64,000 bases of DNA from Telluria antibiotica. GTDB taxonomy: Bacteria; Pseudomonadota; Gammaproteobacteria; Burkholderiales; Burkholderiaceae_D. The notes below the pieces were generated by a model, which did no database searches, was not told where the DNA came from, and saw only the letters and a list, made by a program, of their open reading frames with translations. Positions 16,535-25,677 of the stretch are shown here, in pieces (the first letter of the stretch is position 1; each line of letters begins with the position of its first letter). Location of the stretch: NCBI RefSeq assembly GCF_011682055.1, contig NZ_JAAQOM010000002.1, positions 1 through 64,000 on the forward strand, in the 5' to 3' direction. The position numbers were made by a program, and so were the translations under genes.

Positions 16535-17604
16535 GGCTGTGTTCGCGGTAGTTATGTGAACTGAACCGCGTTGCAGCGGTCATACGCATCGTCGAGTTAA
16601 CTCATGAGGAGTGACGATGCGCGGCGTGCCGTTCGACGATGTGTTCGCCCAGTTGGCGGAGGTACAGCTTTCCGCCGCCGACCTGGTCCGGCTGCGGGAA
16701 TGGATCGCGGGCGTCGCGCATCCGGCTGAGTGCATCGCCCTGATCGAGCAGGCCGCGCGAGGGCGGCCGTGTCCGCGCTGCGGTTGTGCCCGCGTCCACC
16801 GGTGCGGCCAGGCGAGCGGCCTGCAGCGCTTTCGTTGCCTCGGCTGCGGGCGCAGTTTCAACGCGTTGACGGGTACGCCGCTGGCAAGGTTACGAAAGAA
16901 AGAGCATTGGCTGGCGTACCTGCAGTGCGTGCTCGAATCGCGCACCGTGCGCGAGGCGGCGCGCGTCGTCGGCGTCCATCGAACGACCAGCTTTCGCTGG
17001 CGCCATCGCTTCGTGCCCGGTGCCATGCGCGATCGGCCATCAATCCTGACTGCCATCGTCGAAGCGGACGAGACGTATCACCTGGAATCGCAGAAGGGTT
17101 CGCGCAACATGACCCGCAAGCCGAGGAAGCGCGGCGGCATTGCGACAAAGCGCGGAATCAGCGGTGAACTCGACTGCCTTCTCGTCGCACGCGACCGCAC
17201 CGGGCAGACCCTTGATTTCCACACTGGTCGCGGCCAGGTGACGGCTGCACAACTGCACGCGTGCCTCAAACCGGTGCTGCCGGCGGACGTCCTTCTGATC
17301 AGCGATTCGGCGCTTTCATACCATCACTTTGCGGAGCAAGCCGGCATCATGCACGAGGCAGTGAACACGAAGCCAGGCGGCCGGTCACGCGGCGCAATCC
17401 ATCTACAAAACGTCAATGCCTGGCACAGCCGCTTCAAGAGCTGGCTGGTGCGGTTCCGCGGTGTCGCGAGCCGCTACTTGATCAATTACTCGGGCTGGCA
17501 ACGGGTGCTCGATGCGCGACGGCTGACGACGCCTGTGCATCTGCGGTGTGCTGCCGTTCAGCTCGGCTAAACGGCCGCGTCACCGAATTAACGCGAACAC
17601 AGCC
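16535..17604 (+). mobile_element. IS1595-family element, copy 1 (1070 bp, complete)
   Basis: The ends are GGCTGTGTTCGCG on the left and its exact complement CGCGAACACAGCC on the right, with weaker similarity running further in. The flanks 16527-16534 and 17605-17612 are both tttcttca, an exact 8-bp target duplication as expected for IS1595. It carries one intact transposase gene. The insertion lies directly behind the terminator at 16506-16530 and at the stop codon of the gene at 17610, whose TGA lies within the duplicated 8 bp. A second copy is at 57827-58897. Confidence 0.95.
16617..17570 (+). CDS. IS1595-family transposase, copy 1
   Basis: This 317-residue protein cuts and joins the ends of the surrounding element. 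The N-terminal zinc ribbon has C52/C55 and C74/C77 (CPRCGC, CLGCGRS). A helix-turn-helix-like segment follows (VREAARVVGVHRTTSFRWRHRF). The ISXO2-like catalytic domain has D151 (VEADETY), D230 (LLISDSALSYHHF) and the conserved HLQNVNAWHSRFKSWL block near 262-278. The ATG at 16617 has AGGAG five bases upstream; a GTG at 16611 is less likely. The frame is intact, so the enzyme may be active. Confidence 0.93.
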   Translation: MRGVPFDDVFAQLAEVQLSAADLVRLREWIAGVAHPAECIALIEQAARGRPCPRCGCARVHRCGQASGLQRFRCLGCGRSFNALTGTPLARLRKKEHWLAYLQCVLESRTVREAARVVGVHRTTSFRWRHRFVPGAMRDRPSILTAIVEADETYHLESQKGSRNMTRKPRKRGGIATKRGISGELDCLLVARDRTGQTLDFHTGRGQVTAAQLHACLKPVLPADVLLISDSALSYHHFAEQAGIMHEAVNTKPGGRSRGAIHLQNVNAWHSRFKSWLVRFRGVASRYLINYSGWQRVLDARRLTTPVHLRCAAVQLG

Positions 17605-17609
17605 TTTCT

Positions 17610-18017
17610 TCAGGGGTCGCCAAAAAGGCCATGCGCATCGAGGATCGCATACGTGATCTCGGGATGCCGGTCCAGCACCCTGCGCACGGCGGCCGGCACG
17701 GACTGCCGCACCTTCTTGCACAGGCCGGGCCTGTCTTCCAGCACGATCAGGATACCGCGCAACGTGCGCACCTCGTTCGGGCCCGGCACGATCCGCAGTT
17801 CGACGCCGAGATTGGCGCGGATGCGGTCCTGCAGGCGCCTGAGTTCGTCGTAGCTGGTGACGGCATCGATGCGCTCGAGCAGGCGCTGCTCCTCCGCGCG
17901 CGTGAGGCGCAGCGGACGCAGGTCGGCCTCGGGGTCGGCCAGCAGCACCTCTCGCTCGCAGACGCAGGCGCCAGGGGGACATTCGGTGCGGATGGGTATC
18001 GATACTTGCTGCAACAT
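17610..18017 (-). CDS. Hypothetical Cys-containing protein
   Basis: This 135-residue soluble protein is not one I recognise. The N-terminal TECPPGACVCERE carries three closely spaced Cys, followed by charged helical sequence (LTRAEEQRLLERIDAVTSYDELRRLQDRI) and a C-terminal half with LRIVPGPNEVRTLRGILIVL and HPEITYAILDAHGLF. The Cys cluster may bind metal, which is inference. It begins 12 bp after the Mut7-C gene on the same strand and is the last gene of that unit. The IS1595 insertion abuts its stop codon (comp. 17610-17612) but leaves the protein whole. Confidence 0.72.
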   Translation of the reverse strand: MLQQVSIPIRTECPPGACVCEREVLLADPEADLRPLRLTRAEEQRLLERIDAVTSYDELRRLQDRIRANLGVELRIVPGPNEVRTLRGILIVLEDRPGLCKKVRQSVPAAVRRVLDRHPEITYAILDAHGLFGDP

Positions 18018-18029
18018 GGGGTCACGCCG

Positions 18030-18812
18030 TCAACGGATTGCTCGTCCGGGCACCAGTGTATCGCAATGCGCGGCATCGCCGGCGACCGCAGCGAGCACGC
18101 CCGCCATCCGCTGCCAGTGCGAACCTTTCCAGAACACGCCGTGGCAGCAATCGCACGTGCTGAATTCGTCGTGCGCCGCAGCCACGCGGGGCGGCAGGCG
18201 GTCGATCACGTCGGCCTTCGCCACGGGCCGCAGCGGCGCGTTGCACGAGAGGCACAGCGTGAACGGCCGGACGCGCTCGGCCAGGCCGAAGCGGTCGAAC
18301 ACGTCGCGCAACTGGTCTTCCGCCTTCAGCGCCCGCACATAGCAGCCGTAGTCGATGCCGCGCCGCTTCAGGAGCGCCCGGTCGCGCGTCAGCACGGCGC
18401 GTCCATCCTCCAGCGCGATCGCCTCGACGTCGGCGTCGTGCAGCGTGTTGCGGTACACGGTGTCGAAGCCCGCCATGCGCAACAGCCGCGCGAGGCGGCC
18501 GAGGTGGGCGTCGGCGACGAAGCGCACGCGCCCGGGCGGCCGCTGGTCGATCCGCGCGACGTCGGCCACGGGCAACCTCGTGAAGCGCGGATAGACGGCC
18601 ACGCGATCGCCCTCTTCCAGGATGTCGTCCAGTCCCGTGGGCGCGCCGTTCACGAGCACGAGCTCGACCTCCGTATGCGGCACGCCCAGCGCTTCCACCA
18701 TGTGCTTCGTCGTGGCCGCGCGCGCGCACGGCGTCGTGAACGCGTGCCCCCGCCGCTCGCGTGCGACGAAGTCGTTCAATTCACCGTAGAAGCGGAATGT
18801 CGCGCTAACCAT
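18030..18812 (-). CDS. Mut7-C RNase-like protein with N-terminal ubiquitin-like domain
   Basis: This 260-residue protein has two parts. Residues 1-85 or so resemble the MoaD/ubiquitin-like Ub-Mut7C domain (FRFYGELNDFVA, VELVLVNGAPTGLDDILEEGDRVAVYP). Residues 95-250 form the Mut7-C domain, a PIN-like putative RNase: RFVADAHLGRLARLLRMAGFDTVY, VLTRDRALLKR and a C-terminal zinc ribbon with CLSCN and CDCCHGVFWKGSHW. The cellular role of this family is not established. Its start lies 37 bp inside the preceding DUF72 gene, suggesting coupled translation. The ATG matches the domain's start. Confidence 0.88.
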   Translation of the reverse strand: MVSATFRFYGELNDFVARERRGHAFTTPCARAATTKHMVEALGVPHTEVELVLVNGAPTGLDDILEEGDRVAVYPRFTRLPVADVARIDQRPPGRVRFVADAHLGRLARLLRMAGFDTVYRNTLHDADVEAIALEDGRAVLTRDRALLKRRGIDYGCYVRALKAEDQLRDVFDRFGLAERVRPFTLCLSCNAPLRPVAKADVIDRLPPRVAAAHDEFSTCDCCHGVFWKGSHWQRMAGVLAAVAGDAAHCDTLVPGRAIR

Positions 18813-19561
18813 GATTCGTCGACGCCACGCAGCACGTCCAGTGCGTTCGGCACCGCGTGGCCCTCGGCCGTGTTATCGAAGATGCACCAGAGGTCCGCAT
18901 CGGGCCGCGCCAGCGCCGCGATCCGCTGCTCGACGTCGCGCAGGAATTCGGGCGGGTAAGCCGAATAATAGACGCGCGGCGTGCCATGCAGCCGGATGTA
19001 CGACGCGGCCGTCGTCGGCACGTGCGGTCCGGGCTGGCCGGCCGGCGGATCGGCGATCACGCGCGCGACGCCGTGTTCGCGCAGCAGCGCCGTCGCGGCC
19101 TCGCCGAACCACGTCGGATGCCGTCCTTCCAGCGCCAGCATGCAGGAAAACCGTGCGCGCAGCCGCGGCAGGAAGTCCGCGACGACGTCGGACTCGAACA
19201 CACCGCTGGGCGGCAGCTGGACGAGCACGCACCCCAGCTTCGGTCCCAGTTCCCCGGCCTCGCGCAGGAAGCGGTCGAGCAGGTCGTTGGCATCGCGCAG
19301 CCGCGCCTCGTGCGTGATCGCTTTCGGCAGCTTGACGGAAAAGCGGAATGCCGCCGGCACGCTGGCAGCCCAGCGGGCATAGGTCTGGGGCTGGTGCGGC
19401 CGGTAGAACGACGAGTTGATCTCGACGGCGGGGAACACGGCCGCATAGCGCTCGAGGTGGCTGCCGTCGGCCGGAAACGCGGCAGCCGCTTCCTTCGGGA
19501 TGCCCCAGCCGGCACAGCCGATCAACGGCCGCCCGCTCGCAGTGGATTGCAATTCGCTCAT
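18776..19561 (-). CDS. DUF72 (YecE-like) protein
   Basis: This 261-residue TIM-barrel-like protein belongs to DUF72, a family without a settled function. IGCAGWGIPKEAAAAFP, ERYAAVFPAVEINSSFYRPH, FRFSVKLPKAITHEARL, LVQLPPSGVFE and DLWCIFDNTAEGHAVPNA mark it. The start at 19561 is preferred to 19594 because it matches the family. It is the first gene of a three-gene unit and overlaps the Mut7-C gene by 37 bp. The tail ...WLARHSASTVN runs into the start of that gene, so the two proteins are probably produced together. Confidence 0.88.
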   Translation of the reverse strand: MSELQSTASGRPLIGCAGWGIPKEAAAAFPADGSHLERYAAVFPAVEINSSFYRPHQPQTYARWAASVPAAFRFSVKLPKAITHEARLRDANDLLDRFLREAGELGPKLGCVLVQLPPSGVFESDVVADFLPRLRARFSCMLALEGRHPTWFGEAATALLREHGVARVIADPPAGQPGPHVPTTAASYIRLHGTPRVYYSAYPPEFLRDVEQRIAALARPDADLWCIFDNTAEGHAVPNALDVLRGVDESWLARHSASTVN

Positions 19562-19594
19562 CTGAACCCATGTTGGAAGGCATGCGCCCGGCAT

Positions 19595-19754
19595 CCGATT
19601 CTATGCTGGAAGGCATGGCGGACGGCGCACGCGCCGCCCCGCCGCTACAATACGCGGTACGCGATACGCACAGGAGAATGAAATGGACGCCTCCCACCTC
19701 GGCCATTCAAGCGAAGTGCGCCATAAGAGCGATGGATAGAAGGAAAAATATTTG
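19595..19754 (+). other. Intergenic stretch with an orphan translation start before IS110
   Basis: A TACAAT box (about 19646-19651) is followed by AGGAG and ATG (19693), which reads only MDASHLGHSSEVRHKSDG before a stop. This could be the 5' end of a gene displaced by the IS110 insertion, or chance. A 10-bp direct repeat GGAAGGCATG occurs twice near 19575 and 19608. No complete gene is present. Confidence 0.35.
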
Positions 19755-20995
19755 AGGGGAGCGGAAGGTGGACCCCGCGGGCCAACGGCGTCGGAAGCGC
19801 CTAAAGTGAAAGTCTGAAGGCTTTCAAGGCTAACCGGAGGATCCACATCATGAATGCTACTCCCAAATCGGTGGTCGGTGTCGACACGGCCAAGAGCGTG
19901 TTCCAGCTGTACACGGTGGATAAGGAAACAGGCGAAGTGATCAACCAGCAAATCAAGCGCGCGCAGTTCTTGCAGTGGTTCGCCAACCGCGCACCTTGCC
20001 TGGTCGGCATGGAAGCATGCGGCGGTTCGCAGCACTGGGCGCGCAAGCTGCAGGCGCTGGGGCACGAAGTGAAGCTGATGAGCGGGAAGATGGTCAAGGC
20101 TTTCGTTTGCGGAAACAAGAACGACTCGGCCGACGCACGCGCGATCTACATGGCGGCGCAGCAGCTGGAAGTGAAGGCCGTGGCGGTCAAGAGCGAGGGC
20201 CAACAGGCCGTGCTGGCGATGCACCGGATCCGCCAACAGTTAGTGAAGGTACGTACGGCGCAAATCAACGAGTTGCGCGGCCTGCTGGGCGAGTACGGCG
20301 AAGTATTCGGCACGGGCAGGAAAGCCTTCGACAGCGGCATGAAAGCGGCGCTCGATCGGCTGGCCGAACGGTTGCCGGCGCCGTTGATCGACACACTGCG
20401 CGACCAGTGGAACGAATTGGCTCGACTGGATGAGCGCATCGTCCGCATCGAGGCATCACTGCTGGCATGGATGCGGCAAGACCGAGTTGCCAACGCGATC
20501 TTCGCGATTCCCGGTGTCGGCCTGCTGACCGCCACGGCTGCGGTGGCCGCCATGGGAGACGCCAAGGCGTTCCGGTCCGGCCGTGAGTTTGCGGCCTGGA
20601 TCGGGCTCATACCGGGCCAGACCGGCAGTGGAGGCAAAATACGACTGCTGGGCATGAGCAAGCGCGGCGATGTCTATCTGCGCACCTTGTTGATCCATGG
20701 TGCCCGAGCGGTGCTTCGGCATGCCAAGGAACCCGGTCCGTGGCTGAAGCAACTGAGCCAGCGACGGCCACCGAACGTGGTGATCGTTGCGCTGGCCAAC
20801 AAGATGGCGCGCATGATCTGGGCGGTACTTGCCCATGAGCGTGCGTATGACAAGGACCACGTCAGTGTGCGGCCGCACGCGGCGGCAGCGGCGTAAAACC
20901 TAATCAACTTACGAAAGGATGGCACGTCACCAGTTGCGTTAGGTATTGATAGCGATGACAGACAGGTCAGACCGGGATCCACTAAACCTGAATGG
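19755..20995 (+). mobile_element. IS110-family (IS1111-like) element, ends approximate
   Basis: One intact IS110-type transposase lies between about 95 bp of upstream and 100 bp of downstream non-coding sequence. Subterminal sequences resemble each other in inverted orientation: GTGGACCCC near 19770 and GTGGATCCC (complement of 20976-20984). This is the position expected for IS1111-type inverted repeats. No target duplication is expected or seen, so both ends are estimates within perhaps 20 bp. The element separates the DUF72 unit from trxC. Confidence 0.72.
19850..20896 (+). CDS. IS110-family transposase
   Basis: This 348-residue DEDD transposase has its catalytic acidic residues at D12 (GVDTAKSVF), E55 (VGMEACGGS), D92 and D95 (KNDSADARAIY). 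The C-terminal serine-type domain shows IFAIPGVGLLTATAAVAAMGD, FAAWIGLIPGQTGSGGK and RLLGMSKRGDVYLRTLLIHGAR. These elements move by a Holliday-junction-like mechanism, and in the family the non-coding end encodes a guiding RNA. CGGAGG precedes the ATG. The reading frame is intact. Confidence 0.93.
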   Translation: MNATPKSVVGVDTAKSVFQLYTVDKETGEVINQQIKRAQFLQWFANRAPCLVGMEACGGSQHWARKLQALGHEVKLMSGKMVKAFVCGNKNDSADARAIYMAAQQLEVKAVAVKSEGQQAVLAMHRIRQQLVKVRTAQINELRGLLGEYGEVFGTGRKAFDSGMKAALDRLAERLPAPLIDTLRDQWNELARLDERIVRIEASLLAWMRQDRVANAIFAIPGVGLLTATAAVAAMGDAKAFRSGREFAAWIGLIPGQTGSGGKIRLLGMSKRGDVYLRTLLIHGARAVLRHAKEPGPWLKQLSQRRPPNVVIVALANKMARMIWAVLAHERAYDKDHVSVRPHAAAAA

Positions 20996-21158
20996 TACCT
21001 GGGGCTTTTAGCCCGCCCGGAGAATGAGGTGTGGGTCAGCGGATTTCATCGGGGCCAGCGGCGCTACCGCATACAAGGCCGGATATAGAACTGCGACTTT
21101 CCTCGTCTGAACAAAGCTGAAAAATACCTTGCAAAAGGGAGGCGTCCATATAGGTACC

Positions 21159-21602
21159 ATGGCCGATTCCCTGCACATCGTCTGCCCGCACTGCGACGCC
21201 GTCAACCGCGTCGCCGCCGCGCGCCTGCCTGACCAGCCCGTCTGCGGCAAATGCGCGCAAGCCCTGTTCACGGCCCTTCCCACCGACGTGTCGTCCGCCC
21301 GGTTCGACAAGCACGTCGCGCGCAACGACATCCCTGTCGTCGTCGACTTCTGGGCCGCGTGGTGCGGTCCCTGCCGCATGATGGCGCCCGCCTACGCCCA
21401 GGCCGCCGGCCGCCTCGAGCCGCGCGTCCGGCTGCTGAAGGTCGACACGGAGGCGTCGCAAGACCTCGCCGCGCGCTACGGCATTCGCAGCATCCCGACC
21501 ATCGCCCTGTTCCACGGGGGCCGAGAGATCGCCCGCCAGGCCGGCGCCATGGACGCGAACCGCCTCGTCGCCTGGGTGCAGCAGGCCACGCGCGACTCCT
21601 GA
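21159..21602 (+). CDS. trxC: Thioredoxin 2
   Basis: This 147-residue cytosolic disulfide reductase is of the TrxC type. An N-terminal zinc-binding domain with C9/C12 (CPHC) and C29/C32 (CGKC) is followed by the thioredoxin fold with active site WCGPC (C69, C72). The cis-Pro loop IRSIPTIALFHGG comes near residue 112. TrxC is usually part of the oxidative-stress response. The ATG at 21159 gives the family N-terminus, but the best ribosome-binding sequence (GGGAGG, near 21138) is 16 bp away. The IS110 element ends about 160 bp upstream, close to where its promoter should be. Confidence 0.93.
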   Translation: MADSLHIVCPHCDAVNRVAAARLPDQPVCGKCAQALFTALPTDVSSARFDKHVARNDIPVVVDFWAAWCGPCRMMAPAYAQAAGRLEPRVRLLKVDTEASQDLAARYGIRSIPTIALFHGGREIARQAGAMDANRLVAWVQQATRDS

Positions 21603-21854
21603 CTCCCTCGTACCGCGCGCCGCGCCGAGTGGCCATCGGTGCCGGTTGCCCGCCCGCGCTCCGCCAAGGGCATGCACGGTCGTGCGGTTATTGCCCGATA
21701 TGTAATTGAACATCAGCAAAAGTGTTGCTTCTAGGATACACTAGCGTCTTTACGCGTGACTTTCGATCACGCTGTTGATCGGATCGTGCCCGGCCGCTCT
21801 AGAATTTTCCACACGGAACTATTTTTTGACCGCGCCACTCTCCCGATATCCGCC

Positions 21855-23921
21855 ATGACCTCCAGCCGAATGCTGCAACCGCAGCCCGCTTCGCCGCACT
21901 GCCCCGCCCCGGGCGCAATCCGTTCCGCCTTGCGTTCCTTGAGCCTGAACGCAAAGATCTGCCTCACCGCGACCGTGCTCGTGATCTTCAGCCTCGCCGC
22001 CACCTCGACCGTCACCGGCATCCGCAGCAGCCGCAGCGCCGAGGAATCGAGCATGCAGCTGGCGCGCACGACCGCCCGCGAGGCCGCCGCCGCGGTCCAG
22101 GCGCGCCTCGGCGCGCACCTGACGACCGTGCTGGGCGTCACGCGCGCAATGCGCACGACGCGCGGGGCCGACGCGCCGCTGACCCGCGACCAGGTGAACG
22201 AGCTGGTCAAGGCGACGATCCTCGATTCGGAAGACTTGAACGGCTCCACCGTCACGTGGGAACCGAACGCGCTCGACGGCAAGGATGCCGAGTACGCCGG
22301 CAAGAAACCGGAATACGACGACACCGGCCGCCCAATGCCCTACTACTCGCGCCAGGCGGGGGGCGGCCTGCACGTGGAACCCATCGTCTTCACGAACAAG
22401 CCGCACGGCGACGACTGGTACGACATCCCGAAGACCACGCGCAAGACCTATATGACGGAGCCGCATACGTATCCCATCGACGGCAAGCCGGTGGCGATGA
22501 CGTCGTTTAACGTCCCGATCATCACGAAGGGCGAAGTGCGCGGCGTCGTCAGCGTGGACTTCGGCCTGGCCCGCCTGGGCGAAATCCTCGCGTCGATGAA
22601 GGTCATCGACGGCGGCCATCTGGCGCTCGTCTCGAACGGCGGCCTGTACGCCAGCAATCCCGACCCGGCCCTCACCGGCAAGAAGGCCGACGACATCCCC
22701 GCCGCCGGCCTCGAGGCCGTCCGCCAGGGCCAGACCTACGAGTATGTGGACACACACGGCCAGGTCCACCTGCTGCAACCGATCCAGCTGGCGCGCGACA
22801 TCCCGCCGTGGGCGATCAAGCTCAGCTTCCCGCAACGCGTGGTCACCGCGGCGTCGCGCGACCTGCTCACCTACACGCTCCTCGTATCGGTCCTGTGCGC
22901 CGTCGCGGCGGCAGCCGTGCTGGTGGCCGTGCTGAACCGCCTGACCAAGCCCCTGCGCGTGCTCGCCACGGCCATGGCCGGCTTCGCGGGCGGCAACGCC
23001 GACCTCAATGCGCGCATGGAAGTCAAAGGCAACGACGAGCTGGCCAAGATCGCCGGCGGCTTCAACGACTTCGTCGCCAAGCTCCAGCACGTGCTGGCGC
23101 GCGTGCGCCATAGCTCGGACAGCGTGGCGGTGGCCAGCACCGAGATCAGCCAGGGGAACGCCGACCTGTCGGCCCGCACCGAGCAGCAGGCCGGCGCACT
23201 GGAAGAGACGGCCGCGTCGATGGAAGAACTGACGTCGACGGTCCGCCAGAACGCCGACAACGCGCGCCAGGCCAACCAGCTGGCGCAAGGCGCATCGGAG
23301 ATCGCGGCCCGCGGCAGCGCCGTGGTGGCCCAGGTGGTCGACACGATGGGCTCCATCAAGGAATCGTCGCAGAAGATCGTCGACATCATCGGCGTCATCG
23401 ACGGCATCGCCTTCCAGACCAATATCCTCGCGCTGAACGCGGCCGTCGAGGCGGCGCGCGCGGGCGAGCAGGGCCGCGGCTTTGCGGTGGTCGCGAGCGA
23501 AGTGCGCAACCTCGCGCAGCGCTCGGCATCGGCCGCGAAGGAGATCAAGGGCCTGATCGGCGACTCCGTCGACAAGGTCGGCGCCGGCAGCACCCTCGTC
23601 GGCGAGGCCGGACGCACGATGGAAGAGATCCTCGCGAGCGTGCGGCGCGTCACCGACATCGTCGTCGAGATCAGCGCCGCCAGTGCCGAACAAAGCAGCG
23701 GCATCGCCCAGGTCAACCAGGCCATCGCGCAGATGGACGGCACGACCCAGCAGAACGCCGCGCTCGTCGAGCAGGCCGCGGCGGCGTCCGAAAGCCTGCA
23801 CGACCAGGCCGCGCTGCTCGTGTCGCTCGTCGGCGAATTCCATATCGACGCCGAGACCACCCCGGCAGCCCATGGCAATCCCGTTCTTCTCCGCACCACC
23901 AGGAAACAAATCAGTGAATAA
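21855..23921 (+). CDS. Methyl-accepting chemotaxis protein with dCache-type sensor
   Basis: This chemoreceptor of about 688 residues in the inner membrane passes ligand signals to CheA/CheW. A first membrane helix near 40-60 is followed by a periplasmic double-Cache domain ([59 protein letters not shown]). A second helix lies near 350-375, then HAMP, then the signalling domain with the hairpin tip [37 protein letters not shown] sequence. The start at 21855 is a choice among several; 21870 is possible. No C-terminal CheR-tether pentapeptide is seen. Its last 8 bp overlap the next gene. Confidence 0.93.
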   Translation: MTSSRMLQPQPASPHCPAPGAIRSALRSLSLNAKICLTATVLVIFSLAATSTVTGIRSSRSAEESSMQLARTTAREAAAAVQARLGAHLTTVLGVTRAMRTTRGADAPLTRDQVNELVKATILDSEDLNGSTVTWEPNALDGKDAEYAGKKPEYDDTGRPMPYYSRQAGGGLHVEPIVFTNKPHGDDWYDIPKTTRKTYMTEPHTYPIDGKPVAMTSFNVPIITKGEVRGVVSVDFGLARLGEILASMKVIDGGHLALVSNGGLYASNPDPALTGKKADDIPAAGLEAVRQGQTYEYVDTHGQVHLLQPIQLARDIPPWAIKLSFPQRVVTAASRDLLTYTLLVSVLCAVAAAAVLVAVLNRLTKPLRVLATAMAGFAGGNADLNARMEVKGNDELAKIAGGFNDFVAKLQHVLARVRHSSDSVAVASTEISQGNADLSARTEQQAGALEETAASMEELTSTVRQNADNARQANQLAQGASEIAARGSAVVAQVVDTMGSIKESSQKIVDIIGVIDGIAFQTNILALNAAVEAARAGEQGRGFAVVASEVRNLAQRSASAAKEIKGLIGDSVDKVGAGSTLVGEAGRTMEEILASVRRVTDIVVEISAASAEQSSGIAQVNQAIAQMDGTTQQNAALVEQAAAASESLHDQAALLVSLVGEFHIDAETTPAAHGNPVLLRTTRKQISE

Positions 23922-25149
23922 GCTCAAACACGCCCGCCCCCTCGCCTGCGCCATCGCGGGCGCGTGCCTCGCCTTGTCGACCGGGGGCGCATCCGCGGCA
24001 GACGCGGGGCAAGCCGGCGCGGGTGCGCTGAAATTCGACGGCGCCATCCGCATGTGGGTGGAAGCCCTCAGCTGGAACGACCAGCGCAAGGGCACGCTCG
24101 AATTCGACACGGCGCGCCTCGGCTTCAAGTACGACGACGGCCGGTTCCTCGCGGCGGGCCGCGAACGGTATTATCACTACACGAGCCGCCAGACCGGTGC
24201 CAGCAAAGGCGCCGACATGCTGTTCAACGAATACCTGTGGGCCGGCTATCGCTTCGCCGACAAGGGCGAACTCCACGTCGGCCAGGACCGCATGCCCTTC
24301 GGCATCCTGCCCTATGCCTCGAACAACTTCTTCGAATCGATCGCGTGGTACGCCGGCTACGAAGACACGTACGCGATGGGCTTGCACTACCTGCGCAAGA
24401 TCGGTGACTTGAACATCGACGCCGCCTTCTTCCCGTCGGATGGCCGCCACCTGCTGTCGTGGACCCGCAGCGTCGGCGAACTCGACGGGCTGGATTCCGT
24501 CCGCTACAGCAACCACCTGATGAAAAGCTATGGCCGCGAAGAGAAAAATACGTTCGTCGCGCGACTCGCCCACCCGCTGGCGCTCGCCGGCGGCAAGGTG
24601 GAAATCGGCGCCTCGGCGCTGGCGGGACGGCTCGCCGCGACGAGCCCCGCGCTGTCCGACGGCAACCGCCGGGCCGGCGCCGTGCACGTCGCAGGCACGT
24701 TCGGCAATCTCGGCGTCCAGCTGGAGACGGTCAAGTACGCGAACGACTTCACGGGCAACGGTTCCGTTGCCGGCAGCTGGTACGGCGCGTGCGACAACGA
24801 CTGCGTGCTGATCGGTGCGTTCGGCTTCACGAACCGTCTCGCGGCGCGCGGCCACATCGACATCGCGAACGTCACGTACAAGATTCCCGGTTCGATCGGG
24901 CCGCTCAGCCAGTTCATGGTCTACAACGACTGGAGCCGGATCCGCAAATCGGCGGCGGGCTACGCGGACAGCTACCAGAACGTGACGGGCGTGACGTTCT
25001 CGGCGGGCGGCTGGGTCGCCATGATCGACGTCTCGAACGCGACGAACCAGCCCTACCTCTCACCGGGCTTCGGCAACGCGCTGGGCGCGGGCGGAGGTGC
25101 CAAATCGTCCGGTCATCGGTTCAATGCTAATATCGGCTATTACTTCTGA
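23914..25149 (+). CDS. Outer-membrane porin-like beta-barrel protein
   Basis: This 411-residue protein has a signal peptide ([10 protein letters not shown]...GGASAA) and strand-rich sequence ending NIGYYF, the C-terminal aromatic residue of outer-membrane barrels. Features include [39 protein letters not shown] sequence and a Cys pair (GACDNDC). It resembles phosphate-selective or DcaP-type porins in layout, though I cannot name the family. It starts with GTG at 23914 inside the chemoreceptor's last codons, with AGGAA upstream, so the two are co-translated. This pairing suggests that sensing and uptake concern the same compound. Confidence 0.8.
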   Translation: MNKLKHARPLACAIAGACLALSTGGASAADAGQAGAGALKFDGAIRMWVEALSWNDQRKGTLEFDTARLGFKYDDGRFLAAGRERYYHYTSRQTGASKGADMLFNEYLWAGYRFADKGELHVGQDRMPFGILPYASNNFFESIAWYAGYEDTYAMGLHYLRKIGDLNIDAAFFPSDGRHLLSWTRSVGELDGLDSVRYSNHLMKSYGREEKNTFVARLAHPLALAGGKVEIGASALAGRLAATSPALSDGNRRAGAVHVAGTFGNLGVQLETVKYANDFTGNGSVAGSWYGACDNDCVLIGAFGFTNRLAARGHIDIANVTYKIPGSIGPLSQFMVYNDWSRIRKSAAGYADSYQNVTGVTFSAGGWVAMIDVSNATNQPYLSPGFGNALGAGGGAKSSGHRFNANIGYYF

Positions 25150-25188
25150 TCCGAGGCCGTGCCGCGGCCCCCACTTTCCGGAGAAACC

Positions 25189-25551
25189 ATGGCCCAGGAA
25201 CTCGTCTACGAGCGCGGCATCGAGGATGCGAAGCAATTCGCCCGCGTCCTGTACGTCGCGCACGCACTCACTTTTTTCTTCTCGCTCGGCACGCTGTCGA
25301 TCCTCGTGCTGATCGTCAACTACATCCGCCGCCCGGACACGGCCGGGACGATGGTGTACACGCACCATACGTGGATGATCCGGTCGTTCTGGTTCTACGT
25401 GCTGTGGATGGCCGTCGCGCTGTTTCTCGTGTTTACGTTCATCGGGATACCGCTGGCGTGGCTCGTCGGCGCGGGCGCGTGGGTGTGGATGGCGTACCGC
25501 ATCATTCGCGGCTTCCTCGACCTGAACAACAATCGTGCGATGCCGGTGTAA
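25189..25551 (+). CDS. Small membrane protein, DUF4870-like
   Basis: This 120-residue inner-membrane protein has a short soluble N-terminus (MAQELVYERGIEDAKQFAR) and about three hydrophobic segments (ALTFFFSLGTLSILVLIVNYI, FWFYVLWMAVALFLVFTFIG, GIPLAWLVGAGAWVWMAYRI). The ending RIIRGFLDLNNNRAMPV resembles DUF4870-type proteins. GGAG lies upstream of the ATG, and an upstream GTG at 25159 is less likely. Function unknown. It is followed by a large inverted repeat and then a convergent gene. Confidence 0.8.
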   Translation: MAQELVYERGIEDAKQFARVLYVAHALTFFFSLGTLSILVLIVNYIRRPDTAGTMVYTHHTWMIRSFWFYVLWMAVALFLVFTFIGIPLAWLVGAGAWVWMAYRIIRGFLDLNNNRAMPV

Positions 25552-25570
25552 TCGACGCGCGATGCCTCAT

Positions 25571-25650
25571 CGTAGGGTGGGCACCCCGTGCCCACGCGTA
25601 ACGCCAACACCACGCAAACGTCCGCGTGGGCTCAGGGAGCCCACCCTACG
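25571..25650. repeat. REP-like inverted repeat, copy 1
   Basis: Two 28-bp arms (25571-25598 and 25623-25650) are inverted copies matching at 25 of 28 positions, around a 24-bp centre. The arms start CGTAGGGTGGGC and end GCCCACGCG. The repeat lies between two convergent genes, and the same unit recurs at 37571-37657. It can fold into a long hairpin and may act as a bidirectional terminator. Confidence 0.9.
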
Positions 25651-25677
25651 TCCCCACGCGTTTAACGGAACGACGCC

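Noticed and set aside
16611..16616. GTG start two codons before the IS1595 transposase ATG
   Set aside because: It lies inside the AGGAGTG ribosome-binding sequence; both copies have the ATG at the normal distance.
25571..25650. CRISPR-like repeats
   Set aside because: Only one pair of inverted arms, no regularly spaced direct repeats; a palindromic element explains it better.
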